Assembly: GCA_008711295.1 (NCBI GenBank)
Contig: VUYV01000044.1
Span: 1,613,235 to 1,677,234, forward strand
DNA length: 64,000 nucleotides
From: Anarhynchus alexandrinus
Taxonomy: Eukaryota; Chordata; Aves; Charadriiformes; Charadriidae
Direction of reading: 5' to 3'
Each line of letters opens with the position of its first letter. Positions within the stretch are counted from its first letter, which is position 1. A program made the position numbers and the translations under genes. Shown here piece after piece: positions 1 through 11,842 of this stretch. Below the pieces are notes generated by a model that made no database searches, was not told the origin of the DNA, and saw only the letters and a list, made by a program, of their open reading frames with translations.

Positions 1-3000
1 CAGCTTTGTCTTTTTCCTTGGATAATAGGGAGAACAATTCTACAGAGAACTTGCAGACCTTTTTATCCTGTCAGCCTCAAAGAACAAAAATTAAATTGGT
101 ACTGGTGGTCATGTAACAGTGATTGGACATGCTGCCTTTGCATCTATTCAAGCAGACAGCCTATGCATGTATGCTAGATAACCTCGTGCTGAAATGGGTT
201 CTTCAGCACTATGCGATATTAAGGGGCTCATTGTATTACCATCGTAGTTCTGCAGTTCTAAGCAAGATTTCTTTAGGGAACAGGTTGCTGCGATATGTAA
301 GTAAGTGAACAGATGTTTCTTATCTAACCAGTACCAACCATAGATGGAACTGGACAGAATTTATGGCAACAAGCCAGAACCTGTTTGAGAGGTAGCCAAA
401 GAAAAATCGGCTCTTCTGAACGGAAAATTATCAGTGAATCTTGATGTTCACTATCTTGCACTTCCTGCAGCATGCGACTTTTTGTTGTTGGACAGACATT
501 CCGTGTGAATTAAGTGCCTAAGTGACTTCACCAAATACTAGTGGCATACTTGTCCTTTAGTTCGCTCAGAGTTGAGTAACTTAGACTTTGTTGATATGGC
601 TGTAGATGTGGCCCTGTTAGTGACATGTTATTTAGCGCTGATGTGTTCTGCAGATTTCATAAGGCATGCAAGTGTTTATATAGAGCACTTACCCTTTCAG
701 GGAAATGAACTTTTCAAGTGTTGTGCAGACAAGCAGATGCGTCTCTGCTTCGGAGCACAGGCAAATGTTATTGGCAATGCCCTCACCTTCATTTTGGTGG
801 AGACCTTATTGCTGCTTCTGACACCTCCTCTTCTCAAGACTCGGGAGGCAACACAATGTTCCAGCTATATTTATCTGTTAAGTTTAGTGGAAACTGATGC
901 AAGCAATGTCGTAACAGTTTTCGCAAGATTGTTAAACTTCCCTAGGCCACCCTTTGATGTATTCCTTGCTAGGCAAATACCAGCTAGTTTAGAAAGCTCA
1001 GGCTGGAAACACCTGGTATCAATGGATCTTTGGAGGACTTGGGCGCATCTAATTCAATGTTAGACAATTAACTCCTGATCCTCTTCTGAAACACTTCTGA
1101 AAATAAGTAGCCAATTCTCCCTTGCAGTAGATAATGGTAGATTATTCAAATTTGAGGGGAAAAAAGAGTACTTGCTCTGTTTTGAGTGGGTAAAGGGACA
1201 CCTGTTTTGGGATCTTTTGACACCACAGAACTTTAATCTACTGTCCTTTTTTTGAGCTTACTGACTGACTTGTGGTTGCCAACTTCTTAATGTTCTGAGG
1301 CTTTTGTAGCAGAAGAAATACCTTATTGTTAGTTTAAGGGAAAAAACAAACAAGAAAAAAAACCACCCAGAAAAAAGAAAACTCAACCCCACCCACAAGA
1401 CCAGTACCTGTTCTTGTTTTCTTGGGTTGTGAATGGGCCATGATACTACCAGCATTCCTGCAATGTTGGCAGCAGATACTAAAGCAAAGTTCTAACTGTG
1501 TTTCTTCATGTAAGTATGTGCTAAGATAAGAGTCATCCTGTCAGTGAGCCAGACTTTTCATTCCAAAATTCTCTGATGAGGCCAGAGCGTATTCTTTCTC
1601 TTGGCTGACTTCTGCTTTCAGAAAACTTGGTTTTCCTTCAGCTCTCCATAGCTTGCTTGACTGTGCCTTCCGTCAGGCTGCAATCCTTTGATTGTTGCGT
1701 GTACTTTTGTACTCATTCTGTGACCTTCAGATTGTCAAGAAGGAGTAGGCCAGAATAAAGGTGTCTGAGCGTGTCTTTGTACTGTCACCATCAGGAGTTA
1801 ACCATAAGGCACCGTGTGAGACTGGTGCAAAGCTGGTCACAGCGAGCTGTTTACACTTCTTCACCCTTCCCTGAAGTTCACTCACTCTTGTGCAGAAAAG
1901 GTTTATCATTCAGTGAGCTTCCCTTTATCAGTCCCAAGACTGCATGCTTCAGGCTGTCAAAAATGCAGCTAAAATGCTGGTGAAACACTTTGAAAACATT
2001 TTGATGACATTTTGGAAGAAGTTTGCCGTGCAGCACCTATACGCCTGTGCTAGACTAGATAATAAAATACGTGGGCTGTAGCAGTATGGAGATTGAGGCA
2101 TCCAGCTCTAGTTGGTGGAGTAAATTGTCTCGCCTGACAAACAGAGGTGCCTCCACCGGGCTGCACGCAGTAGTTCAGCAAAGCTAGTTTGGATTCAGCT
2201 GCACCCTGTGCTCCAGAACGGCTCGGCAGTTTCCTCGTCCCAAAGCTCCCCATGTCAAACCTTGATTTTTATCTTAAAACCGCTTAATCCTTTCTTCACA
2301 GAAACAACAGCATTTCTTAATACCTGTTACCTGTTTTGTGGATTCCATCGACACAAAAAAAGCTGAGAGAAGTCATGCACGTTCTTTTTGCCCTCAGCAG
2401 AAGTATCATCAAAGGCATTTTCTCCTGTTTCAAGCATTTGCTTTTAAAATTGTGAGGATGTTAACTGACAAAGATATGCTCCAGGCATGACTTCTCTGTG
2501 AAAATTTAAAATTAGCTATCAGAAAGCAGGATAAATGCTTTATTTTCCCTTAGCTTTCTACCCTTACTTATTTAAATGAAGTCATTATCGCCTTCAGTAT
2601 AATTTAGAGGAAATTTGAGGTGTTCCTGGGGAAATATGGGCTATGACGGTAGGTACCAGCTAGTACATGAAAAGCTCAGTGACTTCTGTTGACAGCTAGT
2701 TGCAAAATGACTATAGGCTTTAAAAATCTTATCTCAGAGTAATAATCTTCTAATTCACATAAGGTCAAAGCTTATGCTGGACTTACTGTATTGTATTGAA
2801 GATGAGAATAGAACAAAATAATAATAAAGTAATAAATCTTAATAGAAAGTAAAAGATATTTTGTTACAAATGAGTAACACATCAGAAAAGCAGATTAAAG
2901 GGGTTTTAGGACAGTAGTTCATATATTTAGCTTCCTAGTAAGAAGTTTTCTTTTCTAAAGCTGCGAAGAGAAATTCACACTCTGTTTTGTGCCTGATATA

Positions 3001-5339
3001 AGGGGTATTTTGAAGTATTTAACAAAGAAAGTATATTAATAACAAATATCAGATTTCTACATGAACATCTGAAAATACTGTAATTACAGTACTGCTTTCT
3101 TCATGAAAGAAAATCAAAGTTTCAAATATTTTGCAAATTATTAGCTAGAAATAGGTCTCTGTCCTTGTTTAAGCTGCTGCATAAAGAAGAGTGGAAAAGT
3201 CTTGTAACATTTTTGAATAATTAATAATCATACACATGCTAGAGGAGTAAATGAAAGAACCAAACGTGTTGCGTGTTTGAGGTAGTGGGCCAAGTGGTCC
3301 TTGGACTTTTGAATTACATATGTATTTGCTTAAATTATTTTCAGCTTTGTAATCTGGCTGCAGGTACTTTTTGTCCCAATCGTGCAGATTTTACACTTAT
3401 CCAGACGTTTACAATTTTCTGGAAAAAGGTAACATAAAACTGAATTTTTAATGTAACTCAATCTGGGAAAAAAAAAAGTTAGCTTTTAATTCCCTGTCTC
3501 CACCTAACTCTCTACAAAAAACCTGCACAAATGTTGTTTCTGTTATAGACAACATTACGCCTTGCAGTAATATTACACAACAGTTGAAATTTCATTTCCT
3601 TCTGAAATATAACTGTTGCTGGCTTGGAATAATTAAAGCATCTAACAGCACATATTATTATGCAACAGACCACAAGAACACACGAATAGGTGTTTAAGTG
3701 TGATATGGGATATATACCTATATACTTATATACTGGAGAATGTCTTTTAAATGCTATATTGTCAATTAATTTTAAGTGTATGATGTATTTTCTTTATGGT
3801 ATCTTTGGAATCCATATCAGTATTAAATACAGAAATGGATATAGAGCTTTAGGTATATTGGGTTTTATTTCTAGTTTGGTTTTGCTGATATGTTGTGGTT
3901 GTGATTCTCCCGATTAAATATGAAGGCTTTTGCATTTGCTGTAGAATTAAGTTACATGTATTTGGTTAGTAAATGTTGTGGGCTGGACGCCAATGGTTTT
4001 TTGCTGAACAATGGCAGAAATTACTGACTTGCAATTGAATGATGCCATAGGGTTTAAATGCAACCTTGTAACTTAAAGTGTATTTTTATCTATTAAGAAA
4101 GATAAAATATTTCTAAAACAAAAAGTTCTCATAGTATCTTTTACTGACAGAAAAGATTCATCTACTCTAGCACAACTGGGGTCTGTTTAATACTGTACTC
4201 TAATTTTTGCTAGCTTCTTTGATAGTGCAGATTTGTTATAAAAAGCAGTTGTATTGCTTTAAGAAATCATACAAGTTAGGAAAAGCGTTGCCTTTAGAAT
4301 ACTTTATGATACTTAACTTTGAAAAAAATAATGATGGCATTTATTTAAATCTTGTAGGGCATTTTAATTGCTACAGTGACCTGGGAAGGGAAACTTGTGC
4401 TGTGTCAGAAGTTCACTGGACAGCTGCATGCTACTGCTAACGTAGTTTTCACTCTTCTTTCAAAAGCTACGGTATCTGAAGCAACATAACAGTATTTAAA
4501 GGCTCAATTTGTATGACAAACCTAAAATTACTAGAAATTTTACACTACTTCAGTAGTGGCATGCTGGATTTTTTGCTTTCTTAATGTAAAATAAATACAT
4601 TCGTATCTTGGTGTTGACTTAGCTAATGTACATGGATTCACTCCAGGTAGTAATTTCAAGAGTCCGGCAGAAACAATGACAAAGTAACTGAGAGCCCTGG
4701 CTAAGGTAGTGGCAGTTAATTATTGGCAGCTGGGGGGGGCGCTTTGGGAAATGGGGGGAGAGATGCAAAGAAGGCAAATTAAAGCTGTGTACAGGAACTA
4801 AACAGAGTAAGCTCACATACCTCTTACATATGCTCTTTAAATTCAAATGTAGAGGTTGAATTTAAGCATACCCCAGTTAGCTGCTGAGTCAGTTGTGTGC
4901 AGCTGTACACATAAGTTCTGGAATTTTTTCCTGGGCAGTATCTGTTCAAAGGATTTTGTGTGTATGCAGTTACTGGTTTTACTTGTGTATCTTTTAAAGT
5001 TCAGCATGATTTTTCCTTCCTACCCGCATCTGTTTTGAAATATGAGGGGTTTTTTTTTAAATACTCATCCCTAGTTGTGTTGGCTGACATTCGCTACTAA
5101 CTCCTTATTTGAAAGTAACTTTACACTGACGTTTAACCTGAGTGCACCGGTGTTGAACGCAGGTTCGCCTTCGGCCTCGTTTCCTCTCTCTAAAGGCAGA
5201 CCAGGCTTCCCGGGGGGACACACGCAACTTCTCTCTTTCGTTTCAGGTTTTTCTCTTCCCAGAAATGCTGCGATGGAAGTAGAAAATGGGTATTTTATAC
5301 ACGTGGCTTTGCTTTATCTGAACACCAACGAAGCGCAGA
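1..5339. other. Upstream flank of STAU1, no supported gene
   Basis: AT-rich sequence with many short homopolymer runs and no open frame that resembles a known protein. The longest open stretch (572-1063, + strand, 163 codons from a TTG) has no recognisable domain, and its length is within what chance would give in a window this large. A minus-strand gene sharing the STAU1 promoter could extend leftward here, because mammalian STAU1 and DDX27 are arranged head to head, but I recognise no DDX27 exon. Confidence 0.5.
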
Positions 5340-5733
5340 CCGCAAAGCAGAGCGGGGCTCCCCGCTGGCGGTGCCCGGGGCGCTCCGGGACCCACCGCTC
5401 CGGCCCCGCCAGGGCCCTGCCCGGGGGCTGCGGCCTGGCCGGACCCGTCGGCCTCTTGCCCCGTACGTGGCCGCTCTCCCCGGGGCGGACGGCGGCCTCC
5501 CCTGGCGAGCTCCGCTCCCGCGGCCCGGCCCGGCCTGCGGGCTTTCACGCCGCTCCCCGCGCCAGGGCTCTCGGATCGCCCTCGCCCCCTGAGCGAACGG
5601 GGCTGCCGGGCCCCGGAGCGGGAGGAGACGGCTGGGGAAGGGACGGGCCCCAGGGGAAAGCGGCCGGGAGCGCGGTGGCGGCCCGAGCTGCCCCCTCCCT
5701 CCGGCGCCTCCATCTTGGCCGGCCCTGGGGCGC

Positions 5734-5758
5734 GGGGCACGCCGGGAGCTGTAGTCCC
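5734..5758 (-). promoter_or_regulatory. ZNF143/THAP11-type motif, copy 1
   Basis: The minus strand reads GGGACTACAGCTCCCGGCGT, close to the ACTACAATTCCCAGCATGC-type motif bound by ZNF143 and associated factors at CpG-island promoters. A second copy lies about 57 bp downstream in the same orientation. Binding is inferred from the motif only. Confidence 0.6.
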
Positions 5759-5790
5759 CCCGCCCCGAGGCGGGCAGCGGCTCTTTCGCC

Positions 5791-5812
5791 GGGCACGCCG
5801 GGACTTGTAGTC
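5791..5812 (-). promoter_or_regulatory. ZNF143/THAP11-type motif, copy 2
   Basis: The minus strand reads GACTACAAGTCCCGGCGTGC, the better of the two matches to the ZNF143 motif. It lies 40-60 bp upstream of the first CCAAT box, a common arrangement in housekeeping promoters. Confidence 0.65.
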
Positions 5813-5852
5813 GTCGCGAAGAAGGCGGTGCTCCCAGCCGGTCCCCGCCTCT

Positions 5853-5857
5853 ATTGG
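5853..5857 (-). promoter_or_regulatory. Inverted CCAAT box (NF-Y), distal
   Basis: ATTGG in the context CTATTGGCTGAG, a good inverted CCAAT box. It pairs with a second one 53 bp downstream. Multiple CCAAT boxes upstream of a TATA-less CpG start are typical NF-Y promoters. Confidence 0.6.
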
Positions 5858-5905
5858 CTGAGAGCGCGGAGGGGGGCGGTGCCCGCGGGGGATCGACCGC
5901 TCTCG

Positions 5906-5910
5906 ATTGG
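5906..5910 (-). promoter_or_regulatory. Inverted CCAAT box (NF-Y), proximal
   Basis: ATTGG in the context TCGATTGGCTAC, about 60-90 bp upstream of the probable transcription start, which is the usual NF-Y distance. Confidence 0.6.
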
Positions 5911-5974
5911 CTACTCGCCTGCCCCGCCTCCCGGCGCGGTGCCGTCACTTCCTCCCCGGCCGGAGCTGGCCCCG

Positions 5975-6174
5975 CTCATTCTCTTTAGTGTTTGCCCTGT
6001 GCCCGCCGCCTCCCTCCGCTGCCGCGGTCGCCCCCCGGCCCCCCCCGGGACCCGGCCCATGGACTGAGCCGCCCGCTGGCCCGCACCACCCGCCGGCCCG
6101 GGAGCCGCAGCCCAGGCAGCCAGGGGAGGGGGGAGGCGGCCCGGGCTCCCCCCGGCGCCGAGGCAGCGGGGCGG
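5975..6174 (+). other. STAU1: Probable STAU1 first noncoding exon (5' part, runs into gap)
   Basis: The position immediately downstream of the CCAAT/ETS cluster suggests that this holds the 5' UTR exon of STAU1. The 3' boundary cannot be seen because the sequence runs into unknown bases at 6175. No donor site can be assigned with confidence. An ATG at 6059 is followed at once by TGA, so it could act at most as a minimal upstream ORF. The start position is approximate. Confidence 0.4.
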
Positions 6175-6353
6175 NNNNNNNNNNNNNNNNNNNNNNNNNN
6201 NNNNNNNNNNNNNNNNNNNNNNNNNNNNNNNNNNNNNNNNNNNNNNNNNNNNNNNNNNNNNNNNNNNNNNNNNNNNNNNNNNNNNNNNNNNNNNNNNNNN
6301 NNNNNNNNNNNNNNNNNNNNNNNNNNNNNNNNNNNNNNNNNNNNNNNNNNNNN
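6175..6353. other. Assembly gap (179 unknown bases)
   Basis: A run of N inside the GC-rich promoter island, as is common where short-read assemblies fail in extreme GC sequence. It probably hides the end of the STAU1 first exon and its splice donor. Open frames that cross it are meaningless. Confidence 0.99.
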
Positions 6354-6559
6354 CCGGCCCCTGCCCGCTCTCCCGGCCGCGGCGGCCCCGAGCCCGTGGG
6401 GCGAGCGGTGGGGGCGGCATGAGGCTTGGCCGACCCTTGCGAGGGCAGTGACAGCGGCGGGGCTGCCATCCCTGCGCGCTGTGAGGCGGGGCAGCGGCAG
6501 CGCCAGGCACCCCGAGTGCGCCAGGCAGGTGATGTTGGCAATCCTTCTCTGCCCAAAAT

Positions 6560-7060
6560 CCCCGTCTCAGCTTGGAGGGTGACAGTGGTGGCTCCGGCCC
6601 CCCCAGGAACAGGGGTTGGTGGCAGCACAGCTGGTTTGGGCTCTCTGAACCCCTCGGAGAAAGTGGCTGCAGCCATCCTCCTTCTCCACGTTGCCCAGAG
6701 TGGGTGACAACAGTCACAGACTTCTGCAAAGTCTCAGGGGCACACAATCTCGATAGCAAAACTCCCGAGACTGAGCCAGACTTGTCTGACTGTTCTGATA
6801 AAAGGTGTAGATATGGTGACAACAGCAGGAGACGCCCCCAGCCTTCTCCTTGTACGGATTACAGTGCAAACACCGAGACAGCTGGTATTAGCAGCATTAG
6901 CTTGCTTTCCGAACACTGGCATCATCACACTTTCTCCTCGTTGCCCACTGGGTTTGGCAGCCATCACTGCACCAGCCTCACTTTTCTTTTCACGGTTTTT
7001 TGATGACAACACTAAGTTTTTTTCAGGAGATGTAACAGCAACAAGTCCCTTTTGAATCTT
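6560..7060. repeat. Possible degenerate repeat at the island's 3' edge
   Basis: GTGACA/ATGACA-type segments recur: GGTGACAGTGG (6580), GGTGACAACAG (6703 and 6815) and GATGACAAC (7002). The GTTGCCCA blocks near 6690 and 6940 have similar flanks (CTCC...GTTGCCCA...TGGG). This suggests an old, decayed minisatellite or duplicated exon-like segment. A dot plot is needed to confirm it. Confidence 0.25.
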
Positions 7061-10000
7061 TACGCTGCTTCTGTCTGTTCTGGAGGTTATACGGGGTTTG
7101 ATTCCTTTGGGTTGTCCATCCAGGTGATACTATAGCTAGTAATGTTGACGGCCATTTTTCTGATTTATTCATCTGTTGGGTATTTTTGTCATTGCTTTTC
7201 TGGTGGGTTTAAGGCAAACTTGGAGCATGTGGAATGTAAATGAAGGCTAGGTGTATATATAGCAGTGAAATAAAATATCTGAATGAAGTCCTTTGTCTGC
7301 TTTTGAAATAGTGTATTTATAAAATCTTCTTTCTTCTAACTAGAACATGCAAGTGTACTGCATAGTTCCGTGCTCGAACTGGCAGAAATGTATTTTTTTT
7401 AAATACTAGTGAAGATCAAAACTTGAGTTTTAATGATGCAGCTGTAGCTATGATGTAATAGTGATTTCTGATTTGTCTGTTGATCATCTCAGATATGCAA
7501 CAAATTTGTATGTTCAAACTTCTACAGAGGTATTAACTGGATGTCTGTCACATCTTGATGAAAATTTAAAGAGCAGATAGGATGAATTTTTTACTATATT
7601 TTCTATTTTCTGATGTTGGATCAGAATCTCATTTCAAAACTATCTCCAAGGATGTATGCAAGATACAATTATTTTTTTCTTATTATTTGAAGCAGCCGCT
7701 ATTTCTTTGTTTGAGATTTTTCATAACATTTATCATTAATCATTTTTTCACTATCAGTCCCAGTCAGTCAAAGTATTTGTTATTTTGTGACAAAATTAAA
7801 AGTCTTCGTGGGTTGAAATGAATTTGAGGTGATGTAACTGTACAAAGTCAGAGCAAAACTGAAAGCTATTCTGTGCCTTTTAGATCTGACTGAAGAGCAG
7901 TGACTTTATTCTGAGGACATATGAACTTTCAAAAAAAATGTTTTAATTGCTTTGTCTAGGATCCTTGCCGAGGGGTTGATTATTTTGTTAGAGTTCTTGA
8001 AGGTGCAACTGGAACAATAGAGGAGATCTGTGCATTGATTACCATGTTAACTGTAATCAGTATCAGTGGGCGGTTTTGACCTGTTCTACTGCAGGGAAAA
8101 AAAAAATTCATTAAATATTTTGTCACAGTACTAACTAATTCAGCTAGAAGTAAGCATTGAAGCATTTATCTTTATTCATGATTGACTTACCACTTTCTGG
8201 TATACTATTTTGCACTATGTTTGGAACTGTCTGGTTTATGTGTACATCTGCTAGTTCCCTCTTTTCCTTCAGATTTTACTTTCAAATTTTAGCTTTTCAT
8301 CACCTGTTCTCTTGTTAATAATCCATGTCTTAGCTCCCGAACTAATTTGCTTAATATTTAGCATTTCCGCCCCTGAAAATTCATCTTACCCATACTCAAA
8401 AAGAGCATCATCTTTTTCTACAGTGAACGTTGCCTTTGAGATGTACCTTGTCTTGCCCAAATATTATAGAAAAAGATTTACGTAAGGAGAAAACATTGTT
8501 CAGCTAGAGTTTTACATTTTGTGTAAATAGCCTTAAGTCTGTAAAATTTGTAGTCTTTTTTTATCTTGATTTGTAGTGAGTATTTATTTAGACTTTTCAA
8601 TTGTAAGTTGTTAGATGATGTTCTTAAACATTGTTGCAGCAGTCAAATGCTTTCCAATTTTATGCTATATATTACAAAGCTACAACTGATGTGTGGTACC
8701 TCCTAGAATTTGAGGAAATTTGTTCTTCATGCTCCAAAATGGTCGAGTATGGGACAAAAGAGACTCAGCCACCACATTCAAGTTATTTAAAACCCCTTTT
8801 AAAAAAGGGAGGAGAGAGGGAATCTTTCTAACCTATATTTTATCTAGAAAATGAATGCACTGTGATATTCCCCAGTCTGCAAACAACAGGTGAAAATGTT
8901 GTTCACCGGTGGGTCTGTCTTGGACATGACCATAAGTCCTGGCTTGAGCCGGGGGGGATCGCCGCCTCTGTCAGAGCAGCTCAGCAGATGGCTCCTGCGT
9001 GGCGGGTCAGCGCTACTGCAGTGCTGCGCTTTCACCCAGGTGAGGGTGGGTTGACACTGAGTGGCAGTTGCGCTACAGGCGTGTAGAAATGCAGGTGACA
9101 ACGGAGTGAGCGGGTAAATGTGCATTCCACAGTTCATGTAGTTGTTTCAGTTCTGCCTAGCCCCCACCTCGGATACCTGCATCCTTTTGCAGGGGTAGGG
9201 CTGGGGTTTGTGTTCTGGTTGGCCATCGGTGAGGTAGGCATAAATGAACTTTCCTGCTTTGAGAACAGAGTTTGTTGTTGACAAGGAACAATTAATCTTC
9301 CCGGCTGTGTGACTGAAGGGTCAGTAACTCTTCCTATGCACTATGTTATGAAGCATCCGCTTTTCAGAAAGGAATTAATTCTTAATTTAAAATCTCATTT
9401 CCTATAGCTAAAACTTTTTCTTGGATATTGTTTATTGCATGATTTTTAGTTGGTGATGTCAAGAAGTCCTTGTAATTTGAATCTTGATGGTTTTATCTGG
9501 TATCTGTTCTGTTTCTCTTTCTCCTCTGTTCTCGTTCCATAGAGAGCCCTGCCTGCCTGGTGCTGGTGGGTCATGAGCGAATACAAAGAAAGTTTTAATG
9601 GGGTACCCACGCAAGTTCGTAACGAGTAGCATAATGAGAATGTCATACCTTCCAGCCCTTCTGACTGTGTGCATCCTAAGGAATAGGACATCTTTCCATA
9701 TTCTGGTCCCGACAAGGAATAAAACCTATTTCTTTGAGGATTTAGTATCTCTTGTATTTTCCAGTAGTTTATCAGAGTTCAGAGCAAGTCTCTGAAGGAC
9801 CCGTGTGAGATCCCCCTTTTTGCCAAACCTGTTGTTTAACAAGAAGGCCGTTGTCTTCCTCGGATAAGATACGGAAATGTGCCGTTACAGTCAGGTACCC
9901 AAAAGTGTGTTCTCAGTCATGGGAATCTGGGCTGGGGGGGACTGGAGGGAGTGGAGCAGTCCATGCCTCCGCGGGGTCAGGTATGCCAGCCGCGTTCTGA

Positions 10001-11775
10001 ATGGATGCTTATCAATGACTTGAAGTTTGCCGACAGTGAAGTCACCTCTGTCACCCAAAGCAGTATAGTTCACTGCAACCATTACTATCAGAAAACATTT
10101 TCTCGATGTGCTTTTAAGCCTCTTGCCTCTAGTTCTGTCACTTTAAGCATGAAGAACAGATTATTCTTTTCCACTCCAAAAACCTTTCATGTACTTGAAA
10201 ACTGCTGATTGCCAGGCCCCAGCCAGCCCTCTCCACTTCAGCATATACAAGCCCAAATCTTTTTCTGTTTTTCTTATAGGTGACATTTTTTCTAAAACCG
10301 AGTGTTTTGTGCTTTTCCTACTTTGTTTATTTCCCACATCTGTCTTGAAGCATGGTACCCATGTGTGGATGCAGCGCACCAGCGCAGTGCTCAGTAACAC
10401 TTGAGTACAGAGTAGAAGGACTACTGCAGATATCTCTCAGGCCACTTTTCCATTTCTGCATCTCAGTATGATGATTGCTTTTTCTAAAAGAGCCTGTCAG
10501 CACTGGCTTGTGTTAGGTAATGGTGTTGTGTTGGTTGTAACTCTTCTCCCACTCTGCTGGTGTCAGTTGGTGGTTTTTCTGTCCTGTGTTTGATCAGCAG
10601 ATGGTGCCTGCCCAGAACCTCGCACTTGCTCCTGCTGGGATCAAGCGATTCGGTTTTGAGCCTTGTTAGACCACCAGAGATGGCTGGAGAAAATGCAGTT
10701 GTCTTTATACAACTTGGTTTTGATCCCACCTGGGAGTATTATCCATTTCCTGGTTTTCCAGGTGCTTAATTAAACCTCCAGAAAAACTTCTAGAAGAAAA
10801 GTTGAACTGATAGGACTGTAATCCTCTCGTCTCCCTTCTTCACTCTCTAGTTAAAAAAATAGGCACGATGTCTGCCTTTTTCAGGCTCTGTATCCTCCTC
10901 TGTTCTGCCGGACTCCTCCAAGATAACAGGTTACAGTTCTAAGATTCATTGTAGGATTTTGAAATGGCTGTCTGAAGTCAATTCAAGAGCTTGTTTATCT
11001 ACGTCCTCTTCTAACCTTAATCACGCTTGAGATCTTGCCCGTTTTGTTGCTGGTAGTAATGTTGCTCTCATCTGCGCGCAGTTGGCTTTAGTCATGGAAA
11101 AGAAGGATTAAACACTTTGTGCTATATTTGTAAGCAGAATAAAATACGTTTTGATTTCCATTTAGAGCAGTCCACGCAGTGACAGGTTTCATATTCAGTA
11201 CCAAAACAATTTTATTCTAAAATGGTTTTAGCTGGGTTGGTGTTTTTATATGCCTATTTATGAGTGAAATCATTAGACTGGAAATGTAGTCAAAAGGTAA
11301 AATTTATGTCAGATTTTTGCAGTTGATAGCTGCCAGAGTTTCTCAGGTTAGTGGCTTGCTTTTGGTTTGGCTTTGTGAATTAAGGTCTGGGTCTAATTTC
11401 AGTAGCTGATCTCTGGGGCTGTTAGGAAGAAGGTTAACTTCTCCAGAACTGGAAGCCTTACTACAGAAAGTAACTTTGCAAGTGACTCTCATAATCCTGC
11501 AAAGAGCACTGTTGTGAGATTCCACTGTTTGTGCATGAAAAGTCACTTGGGTTTGGGGAAAGAGCGAGGAAAGAAGACTGTTGGATCAGGTTGGAATTTC
11601 TGCTTGGAAAAACATAGCTCTGTTGAGCAGTCTGTCAGTGAGAATTTAATGGTCATACAAATTCTTGTCATCCAAACGGATGAGCCGAACTCAATATAGT
11701 GGTGAGATACTTTCTACAGGAGATCTTTTTGTAGCTTTAGGAAGCGAAATGCTAACTCTCTGTTTTTCCTTTTAG
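7061..11775. other. STAU1: Presumed STAU1 first intron, no coding exon seen
   Basis: Mostly AT-rich intronic sequence. A local GC-rich block at about 8930-9110 ends in a CAG/GTGAGG donor-like site at about 9039 but has no clear acceptor and is not called as an exon. An old antisense CR1 lies at about 10.1-10.8 kb. No recognisable protein similarity. Confidence 0.6.
10130..10780 (-). mobile_element. Highly diverged CR1 LINE fragment (antisense)
   Basis: Several blocks occur in the order expected for reverse-complemented CR1: TACAAGCCCAAATC and TTTCTTATAGGTGACA (about 10247-10287), CACCAGCGCAGTGCTCAGTA near 10377, a GGCCACTTTTCC...TGCATCTCAGTATG block (about 10440-10470), AGCACTGGCTTGTGTT near 10499, and CCAGAACCTCGCACTTG near 10611. 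The comparison is with CR1 consensus features from memory, so the boundaries are approximate and divergence is high. Confidence 0.5.
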
Positions 11776-11842
11776 GCATTCTCCATCATAAATATCCTAT
11801 TCAGAACTAAATCCAAATCTTCACTCTCTGGATCTCCTAAAG
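11776..11842 (+). other. STAU1: Probable STAU1 5' UTR exon
   Basis: A 67-nt block with a strong polypyrimidine tract and acceptor (TTTTTCCTTTTAG) and a donor of the form AAAG/GTACAG. Its sequence is more exon-like than its surroundings, and it sits between the promoter island and the first coding exon, where a noncoding exon is expected. One frame is open throughout, but the next exon has an in-frame TGA at 16582 ahead of the STAU1 start, so this exon is most simply 5' UTR. Confidence 0.5.

Larger units (their letters stand above)
5340..6600 (+). promoter_or_regulatory. STAU1: CpG-island promoter of STAU1
   Basis: Base composition changes abruptly from AT-rich flank to very GC- and CpG-rich sequence, interrupted by an assembly gap. 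No TATA box is evident. Instead there are two ZNF143-type motifs, a YY1-like CCATCTTGG (about 5710-5718), two ATTGG (inverted CCAAT, NF-Y) elements at 5853 and 5906, and an ETS-like CTTCCTC near 5947. This is the usual makeup of a ubiquitous, possibly bidirectional housekeeping promoter. Transcription probably starts around 5970-6000, just after the CCAAT/ETS cluster. The long open frames that cross this block on both strands are by-products of high GC content. Confidence 0.8.

Noticed and set aside
572..1063. 163-codon + strand open frame at the left edge
   Set aside because: Starts with TTG, has no domain, splice context or coding-like pattern, and a frame of this length is expected by chance in 64 kb.
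5075..6067. 330-codon + strand open frame, and overlapping minus-strand frames up to 217 codons
   Set aside because: They cross a CpG island where stop codons are rare, several frames are open at once, the composition is Pro/Ala/Gly/Arg-rich, and none resembles a known protein.
5911..6822. Open frames of 171-303 codons across the N gap
   Set aside because: Their length comes from 179 unknown bases translated as X. They have no evidential value.
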